Shown here piece by piece: positions 1 to 8,647 of a DNA stretch of 55,695 nt. The translations under genes were made by a program, and so were the position numbers. The DNA is from Acidobacteriota bacterium. GTDB taxonomy: Bacteria > Acidobacteriota > CAIWXX01. The number at the start of each line of letters is the position of its first letter. The first letter of the stretch is position 1. The stretch lies in the NCBI GenBank assembly GCA_016191015.1, contig JACPPM010000215.1, positions 1 to 55,695 of the forward strand, in the 5' to 3' direction. The notes below the pieces were generated by a model, which saw only the letters and a program-made list of their open reading frames with translations, did not search any database and was not told where the DNA came from.

Positions 1-118
1 AGCGGATCGCTTTGCCCCTTGGTGCGGCTTGGTGCCTTGGAGTCTTGGTGGTTTGCACGTCGGATACCTCACCCACAGCTGACAACATGTTGGTAAGAGT
101 CGAGCGCTAAGGCGCCTA
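1..118 (+). repeat. Hairpin-array element A (ACCAAG-type), left side cut by window edge
   Basis: Positions 19-56 hold tandem, degenerate TTGGTG/CTTGG units, the right arm of an inverted array. The left arm lies outside the window. Positions 79-118 hold the conserved end motif GACAACATGTTGGTAAG followed by GAGCGCTAAGGCGCC, which recurs at 342-380, 9270-9308 and, inverted, at 49134-49174. The end motif is itself partly palindromic (CAACATGTTG). No gene is seen here. Confidence 0.75.
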
Positions 119-185
119 GATGCGAATGCAGACGATGCCCAGACGGAGGTGGGGCAGGTGCCCGTGCTCATTCGACGGCTCCACA

Positions 186-380
186 TCGAATGAGAGGCTG
201 GCTCCGCTCGCAGCCGAGATCCGCAATACCACCAAGTCACCAAGACACCAAGAATCCACCAAGAGCATTCTCTCGCCCGTTGGTTCCGCTTGATGCCTTG
301 GAGTCTTGGTGTTTTGGACGGTCATTTCATCATCCACGCGGCTGACAGCATGTTGGTAAGCGTCGAGCGCTAAGGCGCTT
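186..380 (+). repeat. Hairpin-array element B (ACCAAG-type), complete
   Basis: A left motif at 188-215 (GAATGAGAGGCTGGCTCCGC and following bases) is matched with about five mismatches at 9147-9174. Two inverted arms follow: 228-264 with ACCAAG/ACACCAAG units and 290-318 with the complementary CTTGG/TTGGTG units. The end motif at 342-380 is GACAGCATGTTGGTAAG plus GAGCGCTAAGGCGC. Element B lies in tandem with element A in the same orientation. Low coding potential. Confidence 0.8.
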
Positions 381-552
381 AACCGAAGGATACAGGCAGA
401 CGTCCGACCGTTTTGCCGCGACACGGCGGAGCAGCAACCAATGAGCGTACGCTCGCGCCGTCCAGGAGAATGTCCGGCCCGCTTCGCTGAAGGTCGCGGC
501 GGGCCTACGGCACGATCTCCGATCGACCGAGATGAAGACCCGGAGGCAGGGC

Positions 553-759
553 TGCGGCAAAGTCGAGGCGCCGATTCGGGCGAGTCCGTTCCGTACGTAA
601 CCGCAGATTGCGCAGTTCTTCGCGCAGATCACGCAGATTCTTCCAGCATTCAACCGACGAGCAACTTCCTCCTCACTCTCGGGTCGGCGCGAAGCATCTG
701 CGACATCTGCGAGTCAATCTGTGCAATCTGCGGTTTCCGGGACTTTGCCGTAGCCTTGG
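553..759 (+). repeat. Hairpin-array element F (CGCAGATT-type), inverted copy of 22246-22455
   Basis: Left arm 599-640 carries CGCAGATT-like units, a loop of about 50 bp follows (645-690), and the right arm 695-735 carries the complementary AATCTGCG units. The whole 200 bp matches, in inverted orientation, positions 22246-22455, including the loop and the outer flanks (CCGGGACTTTGCCGTAGCC). An open reading frame runs through it into the gene at 813, but this is an artefact of the repeat lacking stop codons. Confidence 0.8.
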
Positions 760-812
760 ATCCGGAGGTGGCACCCCTCCTCCCGAGCTCCGAGCGGTGC
801 TATCATTGTGTC

Positions 813-2390
813 ATGTCATCCAGGGGCGGAATCCTGGTCGTGGTCGCCAGCCTGTGCGCGGCCGGCTTGGCGCAGCCGGCCGATCCATGGTTCATCACCT
901 CCCCCGTGACCGTGTCGACTCCGATGGAGGTCGGTGATGTGATCGTGGCGAGCGGCGGATCGTTGGTCGTGACGGGCGTGCCCGAACCCGGCTTCCGCGT
1001 GACCGGCAACCTCGTTGCCGGCGGGTCCGGACAGATCCGCCTTCAGGGCTCGGTGATCCGTTTCATGAGCAGATACCACGGACAATATGCGCTCATTGCC
1101 GCGGAAAACAGCTCGATCACGGTGGCAGGTTGCGACTACCGCGTGCCGGGCGCGGTCCAGCACGGCCTGGTTGCGATCGGCCAGGGTGTCGTTTCAGTGC
1201 GAGACACGGACTTCGACGCGGTTCAGCTCGTGGCAGCGAAGACCGCAACCTTGCGCGCCGCGCGGCTCACCGGGAATTTCGAGGTCATCATTCAGGATGA
1301 GGCTCACGTGGACCTCCGGGACATCCCGCGCACGGGGGGCCAGGGCGCGCTGTGGGTATGGCCAGAATTCCCGTCGGGGAGCGTTGCGACGTACACTCCG
1401 CCGCTCCCCGGCTACATCGAGCGGTGGTCGTTTCCGCCCGCCGGCTCGACCGGCATCGAACAGACATGTGCTCTGAAGCGATGCCAGGTGCTGCTCTGGC
1501 CGATGCTGGCCCGGCCCGGCTGCGATCTCACGCTGCTGGATATCCCCTCCGAGAATTGGGTCGTGGTGGGCTTCCGCGTCCCGAGCTCACAGACGATCAA
1601 GGGGCTGCAGAATGGGATGAGCGTGGAGGACGAAGAGCTTTCCCTGACAGATCGCCGGGTCCGCCTGGTGCGAGCGACGATCGACACCTTCAACATCTAC
1701 ACGCAGAAGAAGGCGCGCGTGACCGTGCGGGATTCGACGATTGGCGAGCTCCTCGCGATGGACCAATCGACGGTCCTGTTGCGAGACGTGCTCGTCGACG
1801 GGAGCGGCGGCTATTTCGGAGCTTTGGACAGATCGACAATCGACGCCGAAGACTCCACATTCACGTGCGACGTTCAGGCCTCCGGCAACGCCACAATGTC
1901 TCTCCATCGCTCGAACCTCCTTCCCTACCCCCAGGACCCGACCGGCGCCTACACTCGCTACGGCGCCTTCGACTCTGCACGATTGCTGCTCGATACATCG
2001 CCCGTCTCGACGACCGCGGCGCTCGGCGGGCGCGGACTGATTGCCGCCTGCTGGATCGCCAAGCCGCCGAAGGAGCCGCCGGCGGCTGGCACCGTCCTGA
2101 CCCTGCGCGGGACTGCGGTGCAGTACTCGCTCGACAGCACGGTCGTGCCGGGACTATGGCGTCTCGAAGCCATGCCCGTCACAGGCGGACCACGCACAGC
2201 GCTCGGCCAAGGCAACGGCAATATTCAGAATGGCGCCCTCGGTACCTGGACGGATGCTGACCCCGCTTCGGATTACCAACTGCGGACGATCCTCATCGAC
2301 GCCCTCGGCCGTACGCTCACCGGCCGGCTCACCATCCCTCGCGCCGAGCCGCTCACGATGCCCAGCCCCTCCACCGTCGCTCACCGCTAG
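813..2390 (+). CDS. Secreted right-handed beta-helix-like protein
   Basis: A 525-residue protein with a probable signal peptide (residues 1-20, hydrophobic core GILVVVASLCAAGLA). The body consists of short Val/Ile/Thr-rich strands ending in Asp/Ser turns, for example SVRDTDFDAV, VTVRDSTIGELL and STIDAEDSTF, as in right-handed parallel beta-helices. No catalytic motif is recognised. The frame stays open upstream to 441, but that part is hairpin repeat F, so the ATG at 813 directly before the signal peptide was chosen; no strong ribosome site is seen. The stop is TAG. It could be a surface or polysaccharide-binding protein; function unknown. Confidence 0.7.
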   Translation: MSSRGGILVVVASLCAAGLAQPADPWFITSPVTVSTPMEVGDVIVASGGSLVVTGVPEPGFRVTGNLVAGGSGQIRLQGSVIRFMSRYHGQYALIAAENSSITVAGCDYRVPGAVQHGLVAIGQGVVSVRDTDFDAVQLVAAKTATLRAARLTGNFEVIIQDEAHVDLRDIPRTGGQGALWVWPEFPSGSVATYTPPLPGYIERWSFPPAGSTGIEQTCALKRCQVLLWPMLARPGCDLTLLDIPSENWVVVGFRVPSSQTIKGLQNGMSVEDEELSLTDRRVRLVRATIDTFNIYTQKKARVTVRDSTIGELLAMDQSTVLLRDVLVDGSGGYFGALDRSTIDAEDSTFTCDVQASGNATMSLHRSNLLPYPQDPTGAYTRYGAFDSARLLLDTSPVSTTAALGGRGLIAACWIAKPPKEPPAAGTVLTLRGTAVQYSLDSTVVPGLWRLEAMPVTGGPRTALGQGNGNIQNGALGTWTDADPASDYQLRTILIDALGRTLTGRLTIPRAEPLTMPSPSTVAHR

Positions 2391-2540
2391 CGGCCGCTGC
2401 TCGATCGAATCGTCCGAGATCCCGCGATAAGGCGACATCTGCTTCATCGTCTCCCTCGCTATGGTGCTCACGCATCAGGGCGCCCGTGGCGCCATCCTCT
2501 CGCGCGTTGACACCAACCCATCTCGTGGAAAACAACCATC

Positions 2541-2632
2541 TAAGAAAACCCTTATCTACGTGCTCGCGGTTCTTGCCCTTTTTCTCAGGATCATCGGGGC
2601 GCGTCGTGCGAAGATGTGGGCGTAGGGAGGAG
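2541..2632 (+). promoter_or_regulatory. Conserved leader with TAAG-N6-CTTA inverted repeat (copy 1)
   Basis: About 92 bp before the gene at 2639 align with 6703-6793, upstream of the gene at 6960. Both begin with the inverted repeat TAAG-N6-CTTA (2541-2554 here), continue with GTTCTTGCCC and CTCAGGATC, and end in GATGTGGGCG or GATATGGGCG followed by a purine-rich GGGAGGAG stretch. Conservation in a non-coding leader suggests a shared regulatory site; the binding protein is unknown. Confidence 0.5.
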
Positions 2633-2638
2633 ATCGCA

Positions 2639-4030
2639 ATGATGACCAGATCGATAGCGCATCCGGTATTCTTGCTGCTGATTTCGGGATTGTCAGCTGA
2701 CACGCAGTGCATCGCCGCTGGCGCCGCGAAGCTGGTGCAGCCCGCGGATTTCGTCTACATGGGGGCTTTCCGCCTCCCGGGAGGGACGAATCGGCCAAGG
2801 ACATTCGCCTACGGGGGAAACGCGATGACGTTCAATCCCGCGGGAGACACCACGGGGCCGAACGACGGGTACCCCGGGTCGCTCTTCATCGCGGGCCACG
2901 ACCGCCTCCCATATGGCGAGCTCCCAAATGGCGGGCAGGTGTCAGAGGTCACGATTCCGGTGCCTGTGATCTCGAAAAAGCTGAAACCACTGCCGCGTGC
3001 CGCCTTCCTTCAGCAGTTTCAAGATGTGGCGAAGGGTTTCTTTCCAGGAATGGACGAGATCCCGCGGATGGGCATGCAGTACCTGAACACGCCGGCAACA
3101 GGCCCCAAGATTCACCTGACATGGGGGCAGCACTTCGAGCCTGAGCCGCCGACAGGCACCCATGCCTGGTTCGACCCAAACCTGAAGGCACCTGCGCTGC
3201 AAGGGACGTGGTTCATCGGGAACGAATCCTTCTACAGCGTGAACGACTACATGCTCGAGATCCCGAAGAGCTGGGCCGACAAGAATGCGAAGGGTCGATC
3301 TATCGGAACAGGGCGCTACCGAGACGGCGGCTGGTCCGGCATGGGGCCCACGCTTTTCGCTTACCGCCCCTGGATCGACAACACAGGAACCCCGGCCCCG
3401 TCCGGAACGCGCCTGGCCGAGACTCCGCTCCTGCACTATCAGAGCTCGGAGAACACCGAAAACATCGAAAGATGCCTCAACACCTATCAGCACGCCGACG
3501 AGTGGGCAGGTGGAGCGTGGCTCACAACGAGCACCGGCAAGACCGGGCTTCTCTTCGCAGGAACAAAAGCGACAGGAAACAAGTACTGGTACGGGTGGGT
3601 CAACCCGGACGGGCCCGAGCAGCCGTGCATCGAGGAGGAGCTGATCGGTCAGTTCACCTTGTGCCGGCTCGCAGATGGCACGCCATGTCCGGACAGCGAT
3701 CTCGTGGAGTGCGCGGGGCACAACGACTATCGCGGGTGGTGGAGCGCGCGCTTCGATGCCCAGCTCATCCTCTATGATCCGGCGGTGATCGCCCGTGTGG
3801 CAGCCGGCAAGCTTGCAACATGGAAACCACAACCCTATGCGGCTCTCGACATCGACGACGCGCTCCTGCTCAACCCCGGCAAAGTCGAGCAGGAGATGCT
3901 GGGGACGGGAGTCCAGCGCAGATATCGAATCGGATCGGTGACCTACGACCGCGATCACGATCTGCTTTACGTGCTCGAGCTCTTCGCCGACGGCACCAAG
4001 CCGGTGATCCACGTCTGGCGGGTGCGCTGA
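2639..4030 (+). CDS. Secreted protein of unknown function
   Basis: A 463-residue protein starting MMTRSIAHPVFLLLISGLSA, a clear signal peptide, with GGGAGGAG ten bases before the ATG. The mature part begins with the phrase DFVYMGAFRLPGG and is rich in Trp, Tyr, Pro and Gly (WYGWVNPDGPEQP, NDYRGWWSARFD), suggesting an extracellular beta-propeller or lectin-like fold. It contains eight or so Cys residues, several in the CIEEELIGQFTLCRLADGTPC segment, compatible with disulfides. The frame is open to 2486, but the conserved leader lies there. Convergent with the regulator at 4051-6366, 20 bp apart. Function not recognised. Confidence 0.75.
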   Translation: MMTRSIAHPVFLLLISGLSADTQCIAAGAAKLVQPADFVYMGAFRLPGGTNRPRTFAYGGNAMTFNPAGDTTGPNDGYPGSLFIAGHDRLPYGELPNGGQVSEVTIPVPVISKKLKPLPRAAFLQQFQDVAKGFFPGMDEIPRMGMQYLNTPATGPKIHLTWGQHFEPEPPTGTHAWFDPNLKAPALQGTWFIGNESFYSVNDYMLEIPKSWADKNAKGRSIGTGRYRDGGWSGMGPTLFAYRPWIDNTGTPAPSGTRLAETPLLHYQSSENTENIERCLNTYQHADEWAGGAWLTTSTGKTGLLFAGTKATGNKYWYGWVNPDGPEQPCIEEELIGQFTLCRLADGTPCPDSDLVECAGHNDYRGWWSARFDAQLILYDPAVIARVAAGKLATWKPQPYAALDIDDALLLNPGKVEQEMLGTGVQRRYRIGSVTYDRDHDLLYVLELFADGTKPVIHVWRVR

Positions 4031-4050
4031 GCGCCTTTCGATACTCTCCG

Positions 4051-6366
4051 CTAGCGAGCCACGCTCGTCGAGGCAACAGCAGACCGCATCCGGACATAGG
4101 CTCGACAGAACGCCGGGCTCAGATGCCACGAGCTCTCCCGGATCGCGCTTTGATATGCAGCCGCTGCCTCGGCTCGCCTGCCGCTGAGCCAGTGGCGATC
4201 GCCGGCGTAGAGCGAGAGCATCTCCCGATGCATCGTGCCGCCGCTCAGGTAGTCGTCGATCGATGTGCGGCCGAGGAGCATTCCGGCCGTCTCGGCGACG
4301 CCCGGCGTGGGCGACTCGAGGGCGTGCGTCAGTACGTCATGTGCGCGAGTCGGCTGGCCCGCCTCCAGGTGCAAAACGGCCAGATCGAGTCGGTCCAACT
4401 CCTGCTCGAGGGCAGTTCCGTGAGGCGTGCGAATCTCATCGTCGAGGGCCGCAGCCGCCGCCTGCCTGTCCGCAGCGAGCCACTTCGCCAGGACGTCCCA
4501 TTCGCCGTAGAGGCGCGCGGGTAGGGGATCGCCTGGGAGATTCGTCAGGATGCGCTGTGCAGCAGCGGATGCCTCTCTCGCACGGCCCGCCACGCTGAGA
4601 ACCAGGGCCTCGCCCCACAGTCCCGTGAGCGAGAACCGGGGGTTGATCTTCTCGAACTCCCGTTGCATCTGCCCGTAGAGCTCCAGGGACCGGTCAAATT
4701 CTCCCCGCATGAACGAGACGAGACCGAGCAGGTGCTGGGCCTCATACCGTGGCTTTCCCGGCCTCTTGTGCTCGGTGAGGAAGGCGGCCAAGGCGGCGCG
4801 AAATCGCTCATCGTCGGGTTGACCTGCGGCGAGCTTGAGTGCCGCCCGCTCCACAACCAGCGGCTGGGACGCGAAGCGCTCGACGACAAACTGCTCCGTC
4901 TCAAGACATCGATCGATCTTGCCGGCGCGACGGAAAAGCGAGGCGACGTTCATGAGCTCGCTCGCGATTCCATAGAGCACGGCCTCGTCTGTCGCGATTG
5001 TGCGATAGTGGGCAAGGTGACGGTAGGCGTCGTCCATCGCGCCGGTTTCCGCCAGAGCACGGCCGATGCCGAGTCGCGCTACCGCCACGTACGCCTCCTC
5101 CGCCGCCGAGTCCTCGACCTTCCGGAACGCTTCCTCCGCCGCCGCATACTCGCCCATCGCCATCAGGCACATCCCCACTTTCGCGAACGCCTCACCGGCG
5201 AGGCGAGTGCCTGCGTGATCGCGCATCACCTGCTCGTACTCACTCCGCGCCGTCTCATATTCACCCCGGTCGAAGAGCCTGTCGCCGACAGCAGTAGGCG
5301 ACACCAGGCTGGGGATGCGCGACCGGCTGATCCGAAGATTGTCAACCCTGAGAATACCGTCGTAGGTACCGATCCGCACTCTGCCATGTTCGGCCGGATT
5401 CAGCGGGATCGGATCCTGATACCTGATGACCGTGGCTCCATCGATGGACATTTCCAGCAAGTCTCGCCGTCGTTCGATCGTGACATGGTAGGGATGATCG
5501 GGTTCAATCTGGCTCATAAGAGAGACCGCCACCTCCATCCCATTCCGATCGATGGCCGCCACGCGGTAGTCGGCTCCAGCCCCGAGGTAGTACCCCTCCT
5601 GCACCTCGGCCGCGTCGCGGCACAGGAAGACAGCGATCTCCCGCTTCGGGCTCGCCCGCGGTACCACCGCATCGAGCTCGATCCGCACCTCTCCTCCGAA
5701 ATGCTGCATGACGTCGATGTTGACGAACCCGCTTCCCTCGCCTCTGAGTGCCCCGTAGGCGAGCCCCCAGCGGCCTGACAAGACGCCGTAGCTCGGACCC
5801 ACCTCCGATCTCTCGAAGTCGTCCGAGAACACCTGAACCCAGCTCTCATCCCGCCTCCCCTCCCCGCTCGTCAGGATCACGATCGTCGCGACAATCGCGC
5901 TGCACAACAAAAAGAGTGAAGCAACCACGAGAAGGCGGCGCCTCGATCTCACCGGCTGTGCCGATTCAGCCGTCGCCGCCCGCTCGGCGGCCCGCTCAGC
6001 CGTCGGCTCGGCCGTCGGCTCGGCCGTCGGCTCGGCCGCCGGCTCGGCCGCCGGCTCATCCTCCACCATCGCCGCCCGTTCCCCTTCCCACCGATATCCC
6101 TCGCCCCGGACTGTTCGGATCAGATCCGATCTCTCGCCGAGGACCTTGCGCAGCTCGGAGACCTGGAACGTGAGCGCCTCCTCGACCACAGCCACATCCG
6201 ACCACAACTGATCAAGGATGTTCTGCCGCGTCAGGATGCGGCCGGGGTTCTTGAGGAACAGGAGGAGAAGATCGCTCATCTTCGGCGTCAGGCTGATCAC
6301 GCGCTCGCCCTGGACGAGGCTTCGGCGCGCAGGATCGAATCTGAAGCCGTCAAAAACGTATGTCAC
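4051..6366 (-). CDS. ToxR-like membrane regulator: winged helix, TM, LamG-like sensor and TPRs
   Basis: A 771-residue protein from the GTG at 6366. Residues 1-100 are an OmpR/PhoB-type winged helix (LTPKMSDLLLLFLKNPGRIL, then the recognition helix and the RTVRGEGYRW wing). A low-complexity linker of AEPA/AEPT repeats follows, then one membrane helix (LLVVASLFLLCSAIVATIVI). The outer part has a concanavalin/LamG-like beta-sandwich (FSDDFERSEVGPSYGVLSGR to VDNLRISR), then about ten TPR-like helix pairs to the end. Topology implies cytoplasmic DNA binding and periplasmic sensing. The frame extends to an ATG at 6510, but that stretch does not resemble the family. It lies between two genes with a shared leader (2541, 6703), its plausible targets. 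Confidence 0.85.
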   Translation of the reverse strand: MTYVFDGFRFDPARRSLVQGERVISLTPKMSDLLLLFLKNPGRILTRQNILDQLWSDVAVVEEALTFQVSELRKVLGERSDLIRTVRGEGYRWEGERAAMVEDEPAAEPAAEPTAEPTAEPTAERAAERAATAESAQPVRSRRRLLVVASLFLLCSAIVATIVILTSGEGRRDESWVQVFSDDFERSEVGPSYGVLSGRWGLAYGALRGEGSGFVNIDVMQHFGGEVRIELDAVVPRASPKREIAVFLCRDAAEVQEGYYLGAGADYRVAAIDRNGMEVAVSLMSQIEPDHPYHVTIERRRDLLEMSIDGATVIRYQDPIPLNPAEHGRVRIGTYDGILRVDNLRISRSRIPSLVSPTAVGDRLFDRGEYETARSEYEQVMRDHAGTRLAGEAFAKVGMCLMAMGEYAAAEEAFRKVEDSAAEEAYVAVARLGIGRALAETGAMDDAYRHLAHYRTIATDEAVLYGIASELMNVASLFRRAGKIDRCLETEQFVVERFASQPLVVERAALKLAAGQPDDERFRAALAAFLTEHKRPGKPRYEAQHLLGLVSFMRGEFDRSLELYGQMQREFEKINPRFSLTGLWGEALVLSVAGRAREASAAAQRILTNLPGDPLPARLYGEWDVLAKWLAADRQAAAAALDDEIRTPHGTALEQELDRLDLAVLHLEAGQPTRAHDVLTHALESPTPGVAETAGMLLGRTSIDDYLSGGTMHREMLSLYAGDRHWLSGRRAEAAAAYQSAIRESSWHLSPAFCRAYVRMRSAVASTSVAR

Positions 6367-6539
6367 GTCAAGTCCACCGTTCCAGAGTCGGACGCGCCGG
6401 CTCGTCCCTCCAGCCGCTTCTTCCCGCTGTGTGATCTTCCCCACCGGGAGCCCGACCCTCTCCCGCGGGAACCTCTGCAGATTCTCGCACAAGAGGCTCT
6501 GCTGAGACAAAGAGGCAGTCAGGTCTTTCGGGGACTCGT

Positions 6540-6660
6540 CCTAACGCGGCGGAGCCGCAGCCAAGCAGCGCGGGCTTATGGGCATGTTGTCTCACCGCCG
6601 AGGCGCGGAGTGCGCAGAGGGGTACTGCTTCTCTGCGTCCTCGGCGTCTCTTCGGTGAAC
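6540..6660 (+). repeat. Hairpin-array element E (CGCAGAGG-type)
   Basis: Left end hairpin TAACGCGGCGGAGCCGCAGCC-like at 6541-6562, similar to the inverse of 49315-49338. Arms: 6591-6620 (CCGCCGAGGCGCGGAGTGCG and on) and 6631-6660, its degenerate complement (CTCTGCGTCCTCGGCG). A diverged form of the end motif (GCATGTTGTCTCA) sits at 6582-6594. It belongs to the same architectural family as elements A-D but with a different unit. Confidence 0.65.
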
Positions 6661-6702
6661 AGGTTCTTGCCATTTCGTGTCAGCGCTCGACTCCTCAGAC
6701 AC

Positions 6703-6795
6703 TAAGGAATCTCTTAGGCACTCGGGCGCTGTTCTTGCCCGTTTGCTCAGGATCTTTGGAGCGCGCCGCGCGATGATATGGGCGTGAGGAGGATG
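6703..6795 (+). promoter_or_regulatory. Conserved leader with TAAG-N6-CTTA inverted repeat (copy 2)
   Basis: Second copy of the leader found at 2541-2632. The inverted repeat is at 6703-6716. The copy ends in GAGGAGGATG at 6786-6795, where a 29-codon open frame starts (6793), but the recognisable secreted gene starts only at 6960. The interval 6796-6959 holds a second GC-rich inverted repeat (CCGCCGAGGTCGC and its complement around 6833-6870) and no convincing gene. Confidence 0.45.
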
Positions 6796-6959
6796 TTCTT
6801 GGCGGACACCTCCTCCGGCAGTTCTCGCTCTACCGCCGAGGTCGCAGGGCCGCGACCTCGGGCGGTCGAAGCAGGGGGGTGATCGAAAGGGAGAGGAGTC
6901 GTTTGTCTGACCTTGTGATCGCAAATTGACCGCAATGAACGCACTGAGAGGAGTCAACA

Positions 6960-7490
6960 ATGAAGTGCAATTCTTTTCTCGCAGTATCGGGTGCCGTCAT
7001 TCTCATTCTCGGCCTGGCGCATTCGGCGCAGGCACAAAGCCTCTGGACCAGTGTCGCGTCCGCGTGCACAGTGGACGATTCGGATCTGAGCGACTGGGTG
7101 GCCACCTACAGTCATGTCGGCTTCAAAACGGGCGCATCGGGCTACCTCGCCCTTCGGTACAACGTGACAAACCCGGAGGATGACGGTAGCAACACAAACT
7201 GGTTCCGCCTGTATGTCACCTACAGAGATCCCGACGGCACAGGCACAGGCAGCCGTGTTCGCGTCTTCCTGAGAAGGACCTCGAGATCGAGTGGATCGGT
7301 CTCAACGATCGCCACATTCGACAGCAACACGTTCACCACCACGGGGACTCAGACCCAATCGGTGAACTTCTCGCACACGTGGAACTTCTACGACTACTAC
7401 TACTTTCTGGAGGCTGAGCTCTATCGGACCACAGGGTCGACGGCGGATGTGAAGACCGTAGGATACGCACTCCAGCAGTCGCTCGAATGA
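6960..7490 (+). CDS. Small secreted beta-rich protein of unknown function
   Basis: A 176-residue protein with signal peptide MKCNSFLAVSGAVILILGLA ending near AQAQS. The mature part is rich in Ser, Thr, Asp and Tyr with alternating hydrophobic residues (YNVTNPEDDGSNTNWFRLYV, FSHTWNFYDYYYFLEAELY), suggesting a single secreted beta-sandwich domain. The ATG has GAGAGGAG seven bases upstream. It lies under copy 2 of the TAAG-N6-CTTA leader, so it is probably co-regulated with the gene at 2639. No family recognised. Confidence 0.75.
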   Translation: MKCNSFLAVSGAVILILGLAHSAQAQSLWTSVASACTVDDSDLSDWVATYSHVGFKTGASGYLALRYNVTNPEDDGSNTNWFRLYVTYRDPDGTGTGSRVRVFLRRTSRSSGSVSTIATFDSNTFTTTGTQTQSVNFSHTWNFYDYYYFLEAELYRTTGSTADVKTVGYALQQSLE

Positions 7491-7651
7491 AAGTGGAGCC
7501 ACGGCGAGGTCAATAGAAACGGGTGCGAGTGACGCCGGGCGGGCCGGATGGCTCGCCACGGCGTCGCTCGACCAACAGGTGTGACATGAATTTGCCGCCG
7601 CCGGCGGTTGTCGGGTGTGCCGAGCCTGCCAGAGTGGCCCGATGCCGTGGG

Positions 7652-8647
7652 ATGCAGAGCGGAGTCGTCGCTGCCGTCGTCTTTCTTGTCCTCCCACTGT
7701 CCGCGATGGACCGAGCCGAAGAAGGAGGCCGCCTCCCGCTCGACTCGACCCTGCGAGCGATCGCTGCCGGAAGCACGTACCGATCATCACCGATTGTTGG
7801 GCGCATGCGATTCGTCCGGCGCACCGCGCCATCGGGGTTCCTCCAGGGCTCGCCGCTCAGCGAGCCGTGCAGGAGCACGGACGAACGCCAGTTCCATCAC
7901 GTGCTGACCCGAGACTTCGCCGTCATGGAAACCGAGATCACGCGCAGGATGTGGGAGGACCTGCGACAGCTTCAACCGTCCCTCCCCCGAGACCCCACCG
8001 ATGCCGAAGCGGGAGGCGGAGCCGCGAACCCGGTCCAGAATGTCACGTGGAACGAAGCAGCTCTCTTCGCCAATCTTCTCTCGAGCCTGGAGGGACACGA
8101 GCCCTGCTACTACACGTGTAGTGTTCCAATGCGGCCCATCGATGCGTCGAACTATCTCTCCGGCCCTTGCCGCTGCGAATTCTCGGCCTCGGGCTACCGG
8201 TTGCCGACGGAAGGCGAATGGGAATACATGGCCAGGGCCGGATCGGTCGCCGCTTTCTCGATCGAGGAGCCAGGGTACCTCGAGCGCTCCTGTTCATCCT
8301 GCGAACAGCCGCTCAACCTTCTCCAAACCGTCGCTGTCTTCTGTGAGAACGCCGATCCCGGCGCCCTGCCCGCCGGAGAGCGACCGCCGAACCGCTGGAA
8401 CCTCCGCGACCTCCACGGCAACGTCGAGGAATGGTGTTGGGACTGGTTCCAGCCCACGTATCCATCGGGAGTTGCCGTCGATTACACCGGCCCGGAGTCC
8501 GGGACGCTTCGAGTCACTCGTGGCGGATCGTGGCTATGGCCGGCGCGGGCTTGCCGGTCGGCCTCGCGCCTGAGCGCACGTCCCTCGTTGCGCGGTCCGG
8601 CCAGCATCGGCTTTCGCCTGGTCCAGACAGCGCCGGAGCGAAGGTGA
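7652..8647 (+). CDS. Formylglycine-generating-enzyme (SUMF1/FGE-sulfatase) fold protein, exported
   Basis: A 331-residue protein; the ATG at 7652 gives a good signal peptide (MQSGVVAAVVFLVLPLSA). FGE-fold hallmarks run in order: AVMETEITRRMW (the usual phrase is xxxEVTxxxY), NPVQNVTWNEAALFANLLS, YRLPTEGEWEYMARAG, LHGNVEEWCWDWF and the terminal TRGGSW with IGFRLV. In bacteria most such exported proteins are not sulfatase activators but binding or unknown-function variants; the metal and active-site cysteines cannot be assigned by eye. Earlier starts (ATG 7586, GTG 7523) are possible. It may share a transcript with the gene at 6960, 161 bp upstream. Confidence 0.85.
   Translation: MQSGVVAAVVFLVLPLSAMDRAEEGGRLPLDSTLRAIAAGSTYRSSPIVGRMRFVRRTAPSGFLQGSPLSEPCRSTDERQFHHVLTRDFAVMETEITRRMWEDLRQLQPSLPRDPTDAEAGGGAANPVQNVTWNEAALFANLLSSLEGHEPCYYTCSVPMRPIDASNYLSGPCRCEFSASGYRLPTEGEWEYMARAGSVAAFSIEEPGYLERSCSSCEQPLNLLQTVAVFCENADPGALPAGERPPNRWNLRDLHGNVEEWCWDWFQPTYPSGVAVDYTGPESGTLRVTRGGSWLWPARACRSASRLSARPSLRGPASIGFRLVQTAPERR

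Noticed and set aside
79-118. Repeat end motif as an integron attC site
   Set aside because: Although palindromic with GCTAAGGC, it lacks paired RYYYAAC/GTTRRRY cores and no integrase or cassette layout is seen.
599-735. CGCAGATT arrays as a CRISPR array
   Set aside because: Units are about 8-10 bp without unique spacers and are arranged as two inverted arms; no cas genes are present.
441-812. Upstream extension of the beta-helix gene
   Set aside because: The extension is hairpin repeat F, which is stop-free in several frames; a signal peptide starts at 813.
2942-4129. 395-codon antisense frame under the secreted protein at 2639
   Set aside because: Shadow of a high-GC gene; no signal, no motif, and it overlaps the end of the regulator gene.
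4663-5778. 371-codon plus-strand frame inside the regulator gene
   Set aside because: Composition typical of an antisense shadow (Arg/His-rich), while the minus frame shows TPR and LamG-like patterns.
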